Assembly: GCA_040754075.1 (NCBI GenBank)
Contig: JBFMDH010000010.1
Span: 97,830-161,829, forward strand
From: Acidobacteriota bacterium
GTDB lineage: Bacteria > Acidobacteriota > Blastocatellia > UBA7656
Direction of reading: 5' to 3'
DNA length: 64,000 bases
The notes beneath the pieces were generated by a model. It was not told the DNA's origin, searched no databases, and was given only the letters and a program-made list of their open reading frames with translations. The translations under genes were made by a program, and so were the position numbers. Positions 9,705 through 18,903 of the stretch are shown here, in pieces. Every line of letters starts with the position of its first letter. Position 1 is the stretch's first letter.

Positions 9705-11303
9705 CTAAAAGCGGATGCCGGCAACGATGTCGAAAAATTGATTCTGTTTTACAGGGCTATTCAAGGCTTTCGTGGGTTCCAGTAAAACCAGGGTGCGCTG
9801 AAAATCGAAGGTTACGCGAAAATTTCTCAAGACATTGCCGCCGATAATTCCGACCTGTTGAAACCCTGAAGTTTCATTAATCGGGCGTAAATTTAAAACC
9901 AGCGCGCGCACGTTTTCCTGAACATGACCGCCGAAATCCAGACGCGGAATCGAAAGCGTCGTGACATTTTCTTCAATGCCTGCCGCTCCTAATACATTGG
10001 CTTGCTCATTGGTGCGAAAAGCTTTCAATGCAGATTTCTCGACGATCTCCTGTGAAAGAACCGAAACCGTTGCGCCGGTATCAATGACAAAATTCAACGG
10101 TTGTTCAAAACCTTCGACCTTCACTTCTCCGCTCAACAAGCCATTTGAAGTCGTCCGCAATACGGTTCCCGTTTCAACGGAATCGAATTGCGCTTGAATC
10201 GCCTGCTTATCGGTTTGTCTGGTCAGGATTAATTGTTTTGCGCCGTAATCAACTGTGGTTAAAAATTCGGCAATGGCTGAAGTCCCCAGATAGCCGTCAA
10301 CCGGAAAGGCATCTTGAATAAACGGGCGAATGAATATCGGTAAGCCTTCGATTCGCGCGCCACCGATTTCCAATTGATGTAAGAAGCCATAAACGATATT
10401 GAAATAACCACCGATACCGCGACCTTTTCCGCCTTTAGCGACGGGTTTAATCTTTAACCGCTTGGCGGCTTCGTCGGAAATCACCGTCATATGCGAGCCG
10501 GTATCGAGCACAAATCGCAGAGGCTCTTTTCTGCCATTTATCCGAATTTTCAAAATCGGGCGATTGCTGACGATTTCAAAAGTGGTCGAAGATTTCTCTT
10601 CACCGACGGTTTCATAGACGCGCGTTTGTTTTCCCAAAAATCTGAGCAGTTCAACCTGCCCGCGCATTCGCGCCCGTCGCTCTTCATCGGTTTGCGGCGC
10701 GAGGTGAAGAAACCGGTCGAGCGCCTCGGCAGCTATGCCGTATTGTTTGCCGCGCGTTGCTGCCTGTGTGAGGTAATAAAAATAGTCCGGCTCTTTGCCA
10801 TCCAAATCGATGGCGCGACGAAACCCTTGAATGCTATCCATCAAGCGGTTTTCATACAGCGCAATCATTGAAAGCCCGGCAATCGCCATCGATTCTTTTC
10901 CATTGATATTCACTGCGAATTGAAAATCATGCCGCGCCTGATTCACCTCGCCCGAACCCAGCAGCGCCATACCTCTGACGGCATAGGCTCTCGCAGATTT
11001 CCGGTCAAGCGCAATGACCTCGTTTGCCACGGTGTAAGCCTGCGCGAGTTTACTCTGTTTCAGTAACGCGCAACCGAGTCCAAGCAGGGCATCGGGGTTT
11101 TGCGCTTCAACCACCAACCATTGACGAAAGCCGATTTCGGCATTTTCAAAATTGCCTTTGCGAAGCGCTTTTTCAGCCTCTTTTTTAAGTTTTTCAACGG
11201 AAATTTGCGCAGCCTGAATGGTAGATGTTGAAACCAGAAAAAGAAGAATTGTGAAAATCAACACGCTGATGGGTTGATTTCTCGTGATAGTTTTTGAATC
11301 CAC
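9705..11303 (-). CDS. Exported TPR protein with two retropepsin-like aspartic protease domains
   Basis: I use the GTG at 11303 because GGAGG sits 7 bases before it; an ATG 11 codons upstream has no ribosome binding site. The 532-residue product has a signal peptide (about 10-32). Several TPR-like helices follow (about 35-200; AEKALRKGNFENAEIGF, ALLGLGCALLKQ). Two aspartyl-protease modules complete it: FVLDTGSHMTVIS and FVIDTGATVSVLS, each with its own Asp-Thr-Gly and later hydrophobic Gly motifs (GYLGTS, GIIGGN). Retroviral-type proteases need two DTG motifs per active site, so the tandem modules could pair within one chain (inference). It acts outside the cytoplasm. A second protein of related design is encoded at 12.6-13.9 kb. 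Confidence 0.85.
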   Translation of the reverse strand: MDSKTITRNQPISVLIFTILLFLVSTSTIQAAQISVEKLKKEAEKALRKGNFENAEIGFRQWLVVEAQNPDALLGLGCALLKQSKLAQAYTVANEVIALDRKSARAYAVRGMALLGSGEVNQARHDFQFAVNINGKESMAIAGLSMIALYENRLMDSIQGFRRAIDLDGKEPDYFYYLTQAATRGKQYGIAAEALDRFLHLAPQTDEERRARMRGQVELLRFLGKQTRVYETVGEEKSSTTFEIVSNRPILKIRINGRKEPLRFVLDTGSHMTVISDEAAKRLKIKPVAKGGKGRGIGGYFNIVYGFLHQLEIGGARIEGLPIFIRPFIQDAFPVDGYLGTSAIAEFLTTVDYGAKQLILTRQTDKQAIQAQFDSVETGTVLRTTSNGLLSGEVKVEGFEQPLNFVIDTGATVSVLSQEIVEKSALKAFRTNEQANVLGAAGIEENVTTLSIPRLDFGGHVQENVRALVLNLRPINETSGFQQVGIIGGNVLRNFRVTFDFQRTLVLLEPTKALNSPVKQNQFFDIVAGIRF

Positions 11304-11509
11304 TGTCCGACCTCCACAGGTTATATCGGGTTGCATTGGGGCGCATCGGAAAAGGTCTTATCACAAAGTTGCGAAGAACACGAATTTTCAAAGCAGTTTT
11401 GTGTCCTTTTGTGCTTTTTCAAGACCTTTTGGGTTTTATCCGCTCGCGCCAAAATGCATTTTGCGATAGGTGTTCAGAGAACGAAAAAAATATCTCGGAT
11501 TGCACAAAA

Positions 11510-12436
11510 TCATGGGGCGGTTTTTTTCCTGATGTAGGTTCCATCAAAAAGTGGCGACCAGGTCTTGCCCTCATCAGTTGATTGCTCCCAGAATTGGCGA
11601 ACCTTATCCGAACCCAAATCAAAAAACGTCATTCGAGTTAAAACTTTGCTGCCGTCTTTGTTGACTTTGAAGCTCTCGTAAAGCAACTTGCGGTCTTGAT
11701 AAATGCCTTCAAATTCGGTGATATTGCCGCCGCTGCCAACCCATTTTTGATACCACTTGTGGGTTTCAGGATTATAAAAATTCAGGCTTTTGCCGCTGCC
11801 GCCAACCGTGTCACTCCAGTTTTCCAAGATGATGCATCCGTCGGTCACTTTTTGAATGACGCTGCTACCAACCCGTTGCCCCTGTGGATTGAACACCTCC
11901 CATTCGCCAACCCAGAAATCGAATTGTTTATATTCAGGGTTGACCAGACACGGCGTAGCGATTTTTGCGGCAGTCAACAACGCCTCTTGAAAGCGCGCAT
12001 CGTTGCGAAGATTATCAAAATCTTGGTCATCTTTGATGGCTCTCAGCTGCGGAAAACCGCCGTTAATCGCTTTATTCAACCAGTCAATCGCCTGGTCTTT
12101 TTCATTCAACCTTGAATACGCGCAAGCCAGGTTGTACATCGCCTGAGCATTTTTCGAGTTGATGGAAAGCACCTTTTGATAACCGGCAACCGCCTCTTGA
12201 TATTTACCTGTGGCGTGTAAGCTATATGCCAGCCGATACCACGCCTGTCCCGCTGTGGGATTATTTTTTACGATTTCCTGATAGGCGTTGATGGCTTCCG
12301 CCCATTTCTGTTCTTGAAATAATTTATTGGCATCTGCCATCGCTGCTGATGGCGGTTGTTGCGCCAAGCCGCTGCCGATAATCAGACCGAAAATGAAAAT
12401 TACTGCCAAACTATTTTTAACTGTATGCCACTGCAT
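11510..12436 (-). CDS. Exported TPR protein with C-terminal lipocalin-like (DUF1579-type) domain
   Basis: This 308-residue protein has a signal peptide (about 8-26) and three TPR units (about 30-135; AINAYQEIVKNNPTAGQAWYRLA and similar). A beta-rich C-terminal domain begins near FDFWVGEWEV and runs to the end. That WVGEW signature is typical of the DUF1579-like or lipocalin-like families found in Acidobacteriota; the ligand is unknown. GAGG is 10 bases before the ATG. The gene lies between the two aspartic protease genes on the same strand, with gaps of about 205 and 157 bases, so co-transcription is uncertain. Confidence 0.8.
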   Translation of the reverse strand: MQWHTVKNSLAVIFIFGLIIGSGLAQQPPSAAMADANKLFQEQKWAEAINAYQEIVKNNPTAGQAWYRLAYSLHATGKYQEAVAGYQKVLSINSKNAQAMYNLACAYSRLNEKDQAIDWLNKAINGGFPQLRAIKDDQDFDNLRNDARFQEALLTAAKIATPCLVNPEYKQFDFWVGEWEVFNPQGQRVGSSVIQKVTDGCIILENWSDTVGGSGKSLNFYNPETHKWYQKWVGSGGNITEFEGIYQDRKLLYESFKVNKDGSKVLTRMTFFDLGSDKVRQFWEQSTDEGKTWSPLFDGTYIRKKTAP

Positions 12437-12593
12437 TTTCTCAACCTCACAAATTCAAAATTATTAAAGCGATTTCATGCTTTTAGTCATAGCTGGGTTT
12501 ACGTACATTAGCGCGCTCTCAAGGATTCCTGGTTATCCTCGTTCTCAAAATCTTTGTTCCAATCATTCGCTCGGCGTCCGGGAACACAGTGTT

Positions 12594-13880
12594 TTATTCA
12601 AAAGCTACCGACATGGACTGAAAATTCATGGTCATCTTTTCAAATTGGTCAACCAGATCCCTGCCGATATTGCCATAAACATATTGACTTAAATCGGTCG
12701 TTTTTTCCGTCAAGACTTTTACTGTTGGAAATGTCGCCTCTTTGCCCGCGAAATAAATTTTGATGTCTTTCATTAAATAGGCTTTTATCTCTTTTGAACC
12801 GCCAACGCCCGATATTTTTTCGGGTTTTTGTGTTCCTTTCCTGATGACATCATCCTCAAATGCTTTGAAAAACGGTTGATAAAAACTGGTGTTGCTGGCA
12901 CCTGTATCGAAACCGAAAATCAGACGTTTTCCTTGATAATGCCCTTCAATCAAGGGAGTTAAATTATTGAGAGCCAGATTTTGTGCGGTGCGGCTAGGCG
13001 GTTTGGCAGGTATCAAAATCTTTTGATTTTTCACCCAAGTGATTTCCCGCAACGCGGCAATCAGGGGAAACCCGATAAATCCGGTCATCTGATAGGAGAT
13101 TGGCTCGATATACAATGCTTTATCGGGAAAAACCAGAAAGACGACGTTTTCCGCCAAGACATTGCCGAGTTTGAGTTTTTTGGCTACTGCAAGTTTTGCT
13201 CGGGTTTTCACTCCGGTAATCCCACCAACATCAATCCGGGCTTCGATAATTTGCAGGTTCAACTTTTTGGCAAGGGATTCCGTAACCACAGAGAGATTCG
13301 CGCCGGTGTCAAAAATCAAATATTCCTTCGGGCATCGGTTGATTTCAACCGGAACGGTTAGCCCAACCTCGGCTTTAACACCTTGAATTCTTGAATCGCC
13401 CTGGAACCAAACTTTCTGCGGACGAACTTTCCTCAAAGTGTTCCAAAGCCTAAAGCCGTTTTCATAATCAGCCTTATCTTTTCCATCCATTTCGCCGGAA
13501 AATTTTCGCAGCAACGTTTGGTAACTTTCGGCGGCTTTGGCGTATTGAAAAGTCTTCGCGTAGTTGTCGGCAAACAGCAAATAGCAGTCTTTCAAACGTT
13601 CGTCTTTCGGCGAAGCGTTTTTCAGAAACCGATTAAGCAAGGCGATTGATTCTTGCGGAGAATTGAATTTATTAGCGATTGCCCCGCGAAAGAAAATCAC
13701 TTCATTGGATTGATCATTTTGAAATTCGCGCAATTTATCGCGCAAATCAAAATACTGCTTTTGGTCATACAAATCTTGTAGTTCGGCAGTCGTAACAGAA
13801 AATGCCTGTTGAGTAAAAAACAGAATCAGCAAAAGCGCGAGATATTTATTTTTTGATAAAAATCGTATGTTCATTTGCAT
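12594..13880 (-). CDS. Exported retropepsin-like aspartic protease
   Basis: The 428-residue product starts with a signal peptide (about 10-28). A helical TPR-like region (about 32-150) follows. Two aspartyl-protease-like modules come next: YLIFDTGANLSVV and LIFGFDTGASNTSFY, each with an intact DTG. The design (signal, helical repeats, two DTG modules) matches the protein encoded at 9.7-11.3 kb, but similarity outside the motifs is low. Substrate and maturation are unknown; by family it should hydrolyse peptide bonds in the periplasm. ATGs at 13880 and 13874 are both possible. It begins a stretch of AT-richer genes. Confidence 0.8.
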   Translation of the reverse strand: MQMNIRFLSKNKYLALLLILFFTQQAFSVTTAELQDLYDQKQYFDLRDKLREFQNDQSNEVIFFRGAIANKFNSPQESIALLNRFLKNASPKDERLKDCYLLFADNYAKTFQYAKAAESYQTLLRKFSGEMDGKDKADYENGFRLWNTLRKVRPQKVWFQGDSRIQGVKAEVGLTVPVEINRCPKEYLIFDTGANLSVVTESLAKKLNLQIIEARIDVGGITGVKTRAKLAVAKKLKLGNVLAENVVFLVFPDKALYIEPISYQMTGFIGFPLIAALREITWVKNQKILIPAKPPSRTAQNLALNNLTPLIEGHYQGKRLIFGFDTGASNTSFYQPFFKAFEDDVIRKGTQKPEKISGVGGSKEIKAYLMKDIKIYFAGKEATFPTVKVLTEKTTDLSQYVYGNIGRDLVDQFEKMTMNFQSMSVAFE

Positions 13881-13947
13881 TACAAATTTCTCTCAATAGT
13901 TTTATCAATTCCTCAACGGCGCAGGCGATTTTTCCGTCTTTTCCACC

Positions 13948-14781
13948 TCACAACGATTCAATCAAATCAACTCTGATACCGTAATTATCTTGAAATGAAA
14001 AATATTGTCCGCCGATTGACGGCATCGGTTTGGATGTCTTGATACCAAGTTTTTTCAGATTCTCTTGCGCCTGAGCCAAATTCTTGGTCGAAAAAACCAG
14101 ATTAACTGCATTTTTACCATTCACATCTTTTCGCAAACCCCAATCCTTACGATTGAGATGGAGCATAAAACCAAACGAATTATCGGCGTGATAAAGCGGC
14201 ATATCTTCCGGCATATATTTTTTAGTCCGCTCGATAAAACCGATTTTAGTAGAATAAAAATCCATTCCTTTTTGTATGTCTGGAATGTAATAACCAAAAT
14301 TGTAGAGTTTAGGTTCATCAATGGTTTTGCGTTCGCCAATAGTAACCTCAACCATCGAAAAGATATTGCCGAACGGGTCGTAATAATGCAGCGAAAAACC
14401 TATACCTTCAGTGCGCTTTTCTTTTTCAAAAAATTTCACACCTTTTTCTCCCAATTTTTTCAACGTGCTATCAAGACTATTTACCTGCAAAGCGAATGAC
14501 GTGCATGAGTAATCGCCCTCATCAGGGAAAAGTTTTTCGGCAGTTTCCTTTAGAATAATTTTTCGATTATCGCCGCTCAAAAGATAAACTTCGCGGAGCG
14601 CAAGATTTATCTTTTCAATTTTGAAACCCATCACGCCGCTGTAAAATTCGACCCCTTTCTCAAGACTCTGAACATTGATTTTCACTCCGTAAACCTTAAA
14701 ATCGGTCGGACTTTCCTTAGCAAAAACTAAATTCGCGCTAATCAATAAAATAATTGCTAAAAATAAAACTTTTCCCATCAC
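13948..14781 (-). CDS. Exported VOC-superfamily protein with two glyoxalase-like modules
   Basis: This is a 277-residue protein with a signal peptide (about 4-21). Each half carries a beta-alpha-beta-beta-beta VOC module, starting at KVYGVKINVQSLEKGVEFY and at NFGYYIPDIQKGMDFY. Characteristic phrases are HYYDPFGNIFSMVE in the first half and FSFQDNYGIRVDLIE in the second. VOC enzymes coordinate a divalent metal; export of such a protein is unusual, and the metal ligands are not complete enough to name a reaction. GAGGAG lies 8 bases before the GTG at 14781 and 11 bases before an ATG at 14778, so either codon may start it. It follows the dehalogenase gene by 56 bases on the same strand. Confidence 0.8.
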   Translation of the reverse strand: MMGKVLFLAIILLISANLVFAKESPTDFKVYGVKINVQSLEKGVEFYSGVMGFKIEKINLALREVYLLSGDNRKIILKETAEKLFPDEGDYSCTSFALQVNSLDSTLKKLGEKGVKFFEKEKRTEGIGFSLHYYDPFGNIFSMVEVTIGERKTIDEPKLYNFGYYIPDIQKGMDFYSTKIGFIERTKKYMPEDMPLYHADNSFGFMLHLNRKDWGLRKDVNGKNAVNLVFSTKNLAQAQENLKKLGIKTSKPMPSIGGQYFSFQDNYGIRVDLIESL

Positions 14782-14837
14782 TAAAACATCTCCTCTTTTA
14801 TTGAACAGAATCGCTGATTGTTTAAAATCCGCTTGGG

Positions 14838-15881
14838 CTAAACCTTTTCAACTTTTTTTGATAATTTCTCAACCCATTCGGCAATCGCTTGTCCAACCTC
14901 AACGGGCGATTCTTCCGGCAAATAATGATTACCCTTGACCGAAACTTCCGTGATATTTTTCCAAGCCCGACAGATTCTTTCGCGCCCGCCTTGAATCAAT
15001 CCGCCGGGTTCGCCTTTGATAAACAGTTTCGGGATGTCATTTTTCGCCATCCATTCGAGATGCGCTGAAACCTTTTCGTGAACGTCTTTCGGCTCGCCGT
15101 CAAGCGGAACTTGACGGGGAAAAACAATCGTCGGACGACGCGCTTCGCCTTTTTCCAAAAACGGACGACGATATTCCGCTTTGTCTTCGTCGCTCATTTT
15201 CGGAAACTGTCGTAACAGCACTTTTTCGACGAAATAATTTTCTTCCAAAATCTGCTTTTCGCGTTCGGGGGTGCGAAAAGCCTTAAACCAATTTGAAACT
15301 TGCGGAGGGGTATTTTGGGCATTTTGCGAAACGATAAATGTCTCCATGAAGACGAGGCCTTTGACCTTTTCCGGGTTTCGGCTTGCCCATTCAAAACCGA
15401 GACTTCCGCCCCAATCGTGAACCATCAAAATGACATTTTTCTCTACCCCGATTTTTCTCAAAAGCTCTTCGAGATAGTTATAGTGTTCGGCAAAATGATA
15501 ACGACTGGCATCGCTTGGCGCGAGTTTGTCCGAATCGCCCATTCCGATAAGGTCAGGCGCAATACATCTGCCGAATTCTTCAACGTGAGGGATGACGTTT
15601 CGCCATAAAAAAGAAGAAGTCGGATTGCCGTGTAAGAAAACAATCGGATTGCCTTTGCCCGACTCGAAATAAGCCATTTTTGAGCCGAATACTTTGGCAA
15701 ATTTTTTCTTTTTTATGAATTCGGAAGGAGTCGTCCTCAGTTTGATATTCGCTAAATCCCTTGAAACGGAAATATTTTCTTGAGCAAAAACTTTTGCCGA
15801 ACCGCTTGAGTAAACCGAGATAGCAGTTGCCAAAACAGGTATTGATTTAAGAAGTTCTCTTCTGTTTATTATTTTTTTCAT
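14838..15881 (-). CDS. Haloalkane dehalogenase, subfamily II-like, with twin-arginine signal
   Basis: This 347-residue alpha/beta hydrolase has an N-terminal extension containing Arg8-Arg9 (NRRELLK) and a hydrophobic stretch ending near FAQ, so Tat export is predicted. The core is of DhaA/LinB type. HGNP (84-87) contributes the halide-binding Asn86, the nucleophile is Asp156 with Trp157 in HDWGG, the acid is Glu180 in FMETF, and the base is His319 in GNHYLPEESP. Enzymes of this group hydrolyse haloalkanes; some relatives act as luciferases or other hydrolases. Export of a dehalogenase is uncommon. It sits in the AT-rich block between DUF2911 (23-base gap) and VOC genes, probably in one operon. 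Confidence 0.87.
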   Translation of the reverse strand: MKKIINRRELLKSIPVLATAISVYSSGSAKVFAQENISVSRDLANIKLRTTPSEFIKKKKFAKVFGSKMAYFESGKGNPIVFLHGNPTSSFLWRNVIPHVEEFGRCIAPDLIGMGDSDKLAPSDASRYHFAEHYNYLEELLRKIGVEKNVILMVHDWGGSLGFEWASRNPEKVKGLVFMETFIVSQNAQNTPPQVSNWFKAFRTPEREKQILEENYFVEKVLLRQFPKMSDEDKAEYRRPFLEKGEARRPTIVFPRQVPLDGEPKDVHEKVSAHLEWMAKNDIPKLFIKGEPGGLIQGGRERICRAWKNITEVSVKGNHYLPEESPVEVGQAIAEWVEKLSKKVEKV

Positions 15882-15904
15882 CTCTATTGAATCCCAAACA
15901 GGTC

Positions 15905-16801
15905 TTACTGTTTCAACTTATTCCATTCACTTATTAGGTTCTCCGCCGCTTCAAGAGGCTTTATTTGTTTTTTATCGCGGTAGATTTTTACTGCTCTTTC
16001 CGCTGTTTCAATGGCTTCGCCGTAGCGTTTGAGTTCCGCCAGAATTTTTGCCTTGAGCATTAAATTCGAGCCGTTTTCATCAAACGCTAAAGCAGCATTT
16101 ATCCATTTCAACGCCTCATCGAGATTTGTCTTGTTTTGATAATAATAATCGGCGGCAAAATATCCCGATGCCGGGTCAAAAGAGGTTTTTGCTTTGGCGG
16201 AAGTCAGTTTGTCGGTTTCAACCGTTACGTTAAAAATAACTTTCACCTTTTCCCAATGCAAGGCGATTTGCGCCGCATAGTTGGACACATCGGGAAAATC
16301 GTATTTAAGTCTCTCTTGATGCTCGGATGTTTGAGGTTTGACTTTTATACGCAAAGCATCTTCCGTTTCGTTATAGGAAAATGAACCCCATTGTCTTGCC
16401 CGTTTATTAAAAATAATGGTCCACTCTGTTTCGGAAGGAATTATAAACAGCCCGTAGGTTCCGGCGGAAAGCGTCTGACCTTCGATAATGACAGGAGTGG
16501 AAAAAGTAATTGTCGTCGCGTCGTTAGCGCCGGCTCGCCAAACCTGTCCGTTCGGAACTAGGCATCCGTAATTTGTGCTTGGATTAGGTCTGATGTCGGT
16601 TGTCTGGCAACCCCAGATTTTACGTCCTTTAACCATCGGGCGATGATATTTAATCGTAATCTCGCTAACTCCAACCGTCTGCGAAACGCTTGCCGAAGGA
16701 CTTTCACGCGGAAAAACCCAGCCGTAACCGGCAGGAAACTGCGCGTTTGCTCCAACGCCCAAAAAGACAATTATTAAAACGCAATAAATTAGTTTTTTCA
16801 T
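15905..16801 (-). CDS. Exported DUF2911 protein with TPR tail
   Basis: The 298-residue product has a signal peptide (about 3-20). A DUF2911 domain follows (about 35-190), recognised by SPSASVSQTVG, VWRAGANDATTITF and GTYGLFIIPSETEWTIIFNK. A short helical TPR-like tail (about 215-295; AKILAELKRYGEAIETAERA) completes it. DUF2911 proteins are exported and of unknown function, common in Bacteroidota and Acidobacteriota. The ribosome binding site is weak (GTGAG). It stands 23 bases before the dehalogenase gene and 41 bases after the YceI gene, so the three are probably read together. Confidence 0.88.
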   Translation of the reverse strand: MKKLIYCVLIIVFLGVGANAQFPAGYGWVFPRESPSASVSQTVGVSEITIKYHRPMVKGRKIWGCQTTDIRPNPSTNYGCLVPNGQVWRAGANDATTITFSTPVIIEGQTLSAGTYGLFIIPSETEWTIIFNKRARQWGSFSYNETEDALRIKVKPQTSEHQERLKYDFPDVSNYAAQIALHWEKVKVIFNVTVETDKLTSAKAKTSFDPASGYFAADYYYQNKTNLDEALKWINAALAFDENGSNLMLKAKILAELKRYGEAIETAERAVKIYRDKKQIKPLEAAENLISEWNKLKQ

Positions 16802-16842
16802 AACTCACTTTTTTTTCAAAACTGTTTCTCAGACCGGATTGC

Positions 16843-17439
16843 TTACTCAATTTTGTTTGCTCTAGTGATAATGCTGAGTTCAATTTCGACCAAATCGCCA
16901 ATAAAATTCGGAACGCTTTGATGTTGATAATTGATTCCGAAATCGCGGCGATTGATGGTTAAATCCGCCAGAAAACCAAGTGTCAGCAGTTTTTCTTTTT
17001 CCTCAAACTGTCTGCCCGTAATCGTGAAAGGAAAACTTATTTCTTTTGTCACGCCGTGCATCGTAAAATCGCCGACGAGCGTTAGCTTTTTGCCATTTTT
17101 AATAACCCGTTTGCTTTTGAAAGTGATTTCGGGATATTTCTCTACATCAAAAAAATCTGCCGTTCGTAAATGTTCGTCGCGTTGGTTAATTCCCGTATCA
17201 ATACTTTTCACAGTAATTTTCACGTCAACAGTAGATTTGGTGATGTCTTTATCGTCATAATTCAATTCCATTTTGAACTCGGAAAACTTACCGCGAACTT
17301 TCGACAAACCGCCTGCAATCGGAACGGCAAAACCTATGTTTGAATGATTTACGTCTATCCGAATTGGTTTTGGTTCGCTTGTTAAAAGCGAAGCATTGAA
17401 CAACCCGAATAACAAAAAAATTAAACTCAAACTTTTCAT
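16843..17439 (-). CDS. YceI family exported lipid-binding protein
   Basis: This 198-residue protein has a signal peptide (about 3-20) and a single YceI beta-barrel. Typical strands include RIDVNHSNIGFAVP at the start, TADFFDVEKYPEITFKS in the middle and GDFTMHGVTKEISFP later. YceI proteins bind isoprenoid-type lipids in the periplasm and often accompany redox or stress functions. Its ATG overlaps the stop codon of the TlpA-like gene (ATGA), which indicates translational coupling, and AGAGGG stands 8 bases before it. Confidence 0.92.
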   Translation of the reverse strand: MKSLSLIFLLFGLFNASLLTSEPKPIRIDVNHSNIGFAVPIAGGLSKVRGKFSEFKMELNYDDKDITKSTVDVKITVKSIDTGINQRDEHLRTADFFDVEKYPEITFKSKRVIKNGKKLTLVGDFTMHGVTKEISFPFTITGRQFEEKEKLLTLGFLADLTINRRDFGINYQHQSVPNFIGDLVEIELSIITRANKIE

Positions 17440-18767
17440 TTAATTACCCTCTCATTTTGACTGCGAATTTCTTCAATCTTTTTATCAATAATCTTGATAA
17501 GGTCCGTATATGCTCCATAGCCTGAAAGCCTGATGACGCCTTTTTTATCAAGCAAATAATAAGTCGGCGTAATAGTTGGTCTGTTGTAAGTCTGCCAAAT
17601 CTCCTCGTTACTCAGGGCGACTTTGGCTTCCCTTGGATTCTGTGCCAGATATTTATTGACCTCTGCAATATCGTTCTCTCTGGCAACGGCGATGGCGACA
17701 AAATCCTCGTTTTTGTTTTTCTTAATGAGTGAATTTACTTCGGGCAGAATGCGTTGACAAAAAGGACAAGTGATTGACCAGAACTCCAGCAAAACGATTT
17801 TTCCTTTGAGGCTTCGCAAATCAAATGAGCTGTTATCGATTCCTTTGAGAGAAAAATCAGGGGCTTTGAAGCCGTTTGAGATAGAAGTTTCCTCATTTGA
17901 CGAGACAATTTTTAGTTTGGTTCCAGCTTCATCAAGTTCGGCAATCCTAAACCTTTCCCCATCAATCATAAAAGGGTTTGAGATTTTAATTTCTTCATTT
18001 GCAATAATTTCGCCTTTTGAGTCCAGTTGCCATCTTTCCGTAAATTCGCCATCTTGATTGAAATCGAGCAAACAAATTGTATTACTTGATAAGTCAAAAC
18101 TCGGATTATTTCTTGATGACGGGCGGATTATTATTTTGTAAGAATTTTGCCCGATTTTAATATTCCCCTGCCGATATTCACTAATTCGAGCATAGACATA
18201 ACCGTCTTTTGAGAGGATTATTTGATAATCTCCGATAGGCTTGAAATCCGGTCTAAAAGGAACATTGACCCGCACGCGAATCTTCACATCGGCAATCCGC
18301 ATATCTCCGAAAGTCTGAAACGTCAGTTTTTTTTCCCGTGTGAAATCAAAATCAGCGTCGGTGTCAACAACATATTCCGTTTCACCTGCACTATTCTTGT
18401 AGCGAATAATGCCTATCGGAACTAAGTCTGAAAAGAAATTGCGGGGTTTACTGTCAACCATTAAGGGATTTCTGGGGTTATTGTCAACAATAGTTGCATA
18501 TTCAACATCCTTCAGTTTCTTTGAGAAACCATAGGAAATTTTGCCGGATATTTTAGGTTTTGAGAAAAAGATATTGCTGATGCCAGTAAGTCCTCCTGTT
18601 GAAGGAAGGGTTCGTTTCTCAAGCGTAATGACTTTTTCAACGGGCGCGGAAATATCTGCCTTCTTTTGTTTTTCATTTTGAGCAGCAACTTGTGTAAACG
18701 CCAAAACTAAAAGCGTCAAAACAACAAAATACTTAGGTTCATTTATTTCAAGCTTCAATATTTTCAT
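17436..18767 (-). CDS. Exported TlpA-like thioredoxin-fold protein with large N-terminal domain
   Basis: The 443-residue product has a signal peptide (about 12-30) and an unassigned beta-rich region (about 60-290). A C-terminal TlpA/AhpC-type thioredoxin fold (about 298-435) follows, beginning KAPDFSLKGID. The redox site is CPFC in FWSITCPFC, and the cis-Pro is in TITPTYYLLD. Such proteins reduce or shuffle disulfides in the periplasm. The unusually long N-terminal part suggests a substrate-specific role, perhaps with the coupled YceI protein. GGAAG lies about 7 bases before the ATG. It is probably the first gene of the run down to the VOC gene. Confidence 0.88.
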   Translation of the reverse strand: MKILKLEINEPKYFVVLTLLVLAFTQVAAQNEKQKKADISAPVEKVITLEKRTLPSTGGLTGISNIFFSKPKISGKISYGFSKKLKDVEYATIVDNNPRNPLMVDSKPRNFFSDLVPIGIIRYKNSAGETEYVVDTDADFDFTREKKLTFQTFGDMRIADVKIRVRVNVPFRPDFKPIGDYQIILSKDGYVYARISEYRQGNIKIGQNSYKIIIRPSSRNNPSFDLSSNTICLLDFNQDGEFTERWQLDSKGEIIANEEIKISNPFMIDGERFRIAELDEAGTKLKIVSSNEETSISNGFKAPDFSLKGIDNSSFDLRSLKGKIVLLEFWSITCPFCQRILPEVNSLIKKNKNEDFVAIAVARENDIAEVNKYLAQNPREAKVALSNEEIWQTYNRPTITPTYYLLDKKGVIRLSGYGAYTDLIKIIDKKIEEIRSQNERVIK

Positions 18768-18903
18768 CTTTTTCTTCCCGCTTATTTTTCCTTCAATTTA
18801 AGCGTTGCCCATTTATTCAAGCTAACCAATAAAACGGCAGGTTCGGGATTTTTCATCGCTCAGCGTATGATTCCATAGCTTAGCCGGAACGATTTCGAGA
18901 AAA

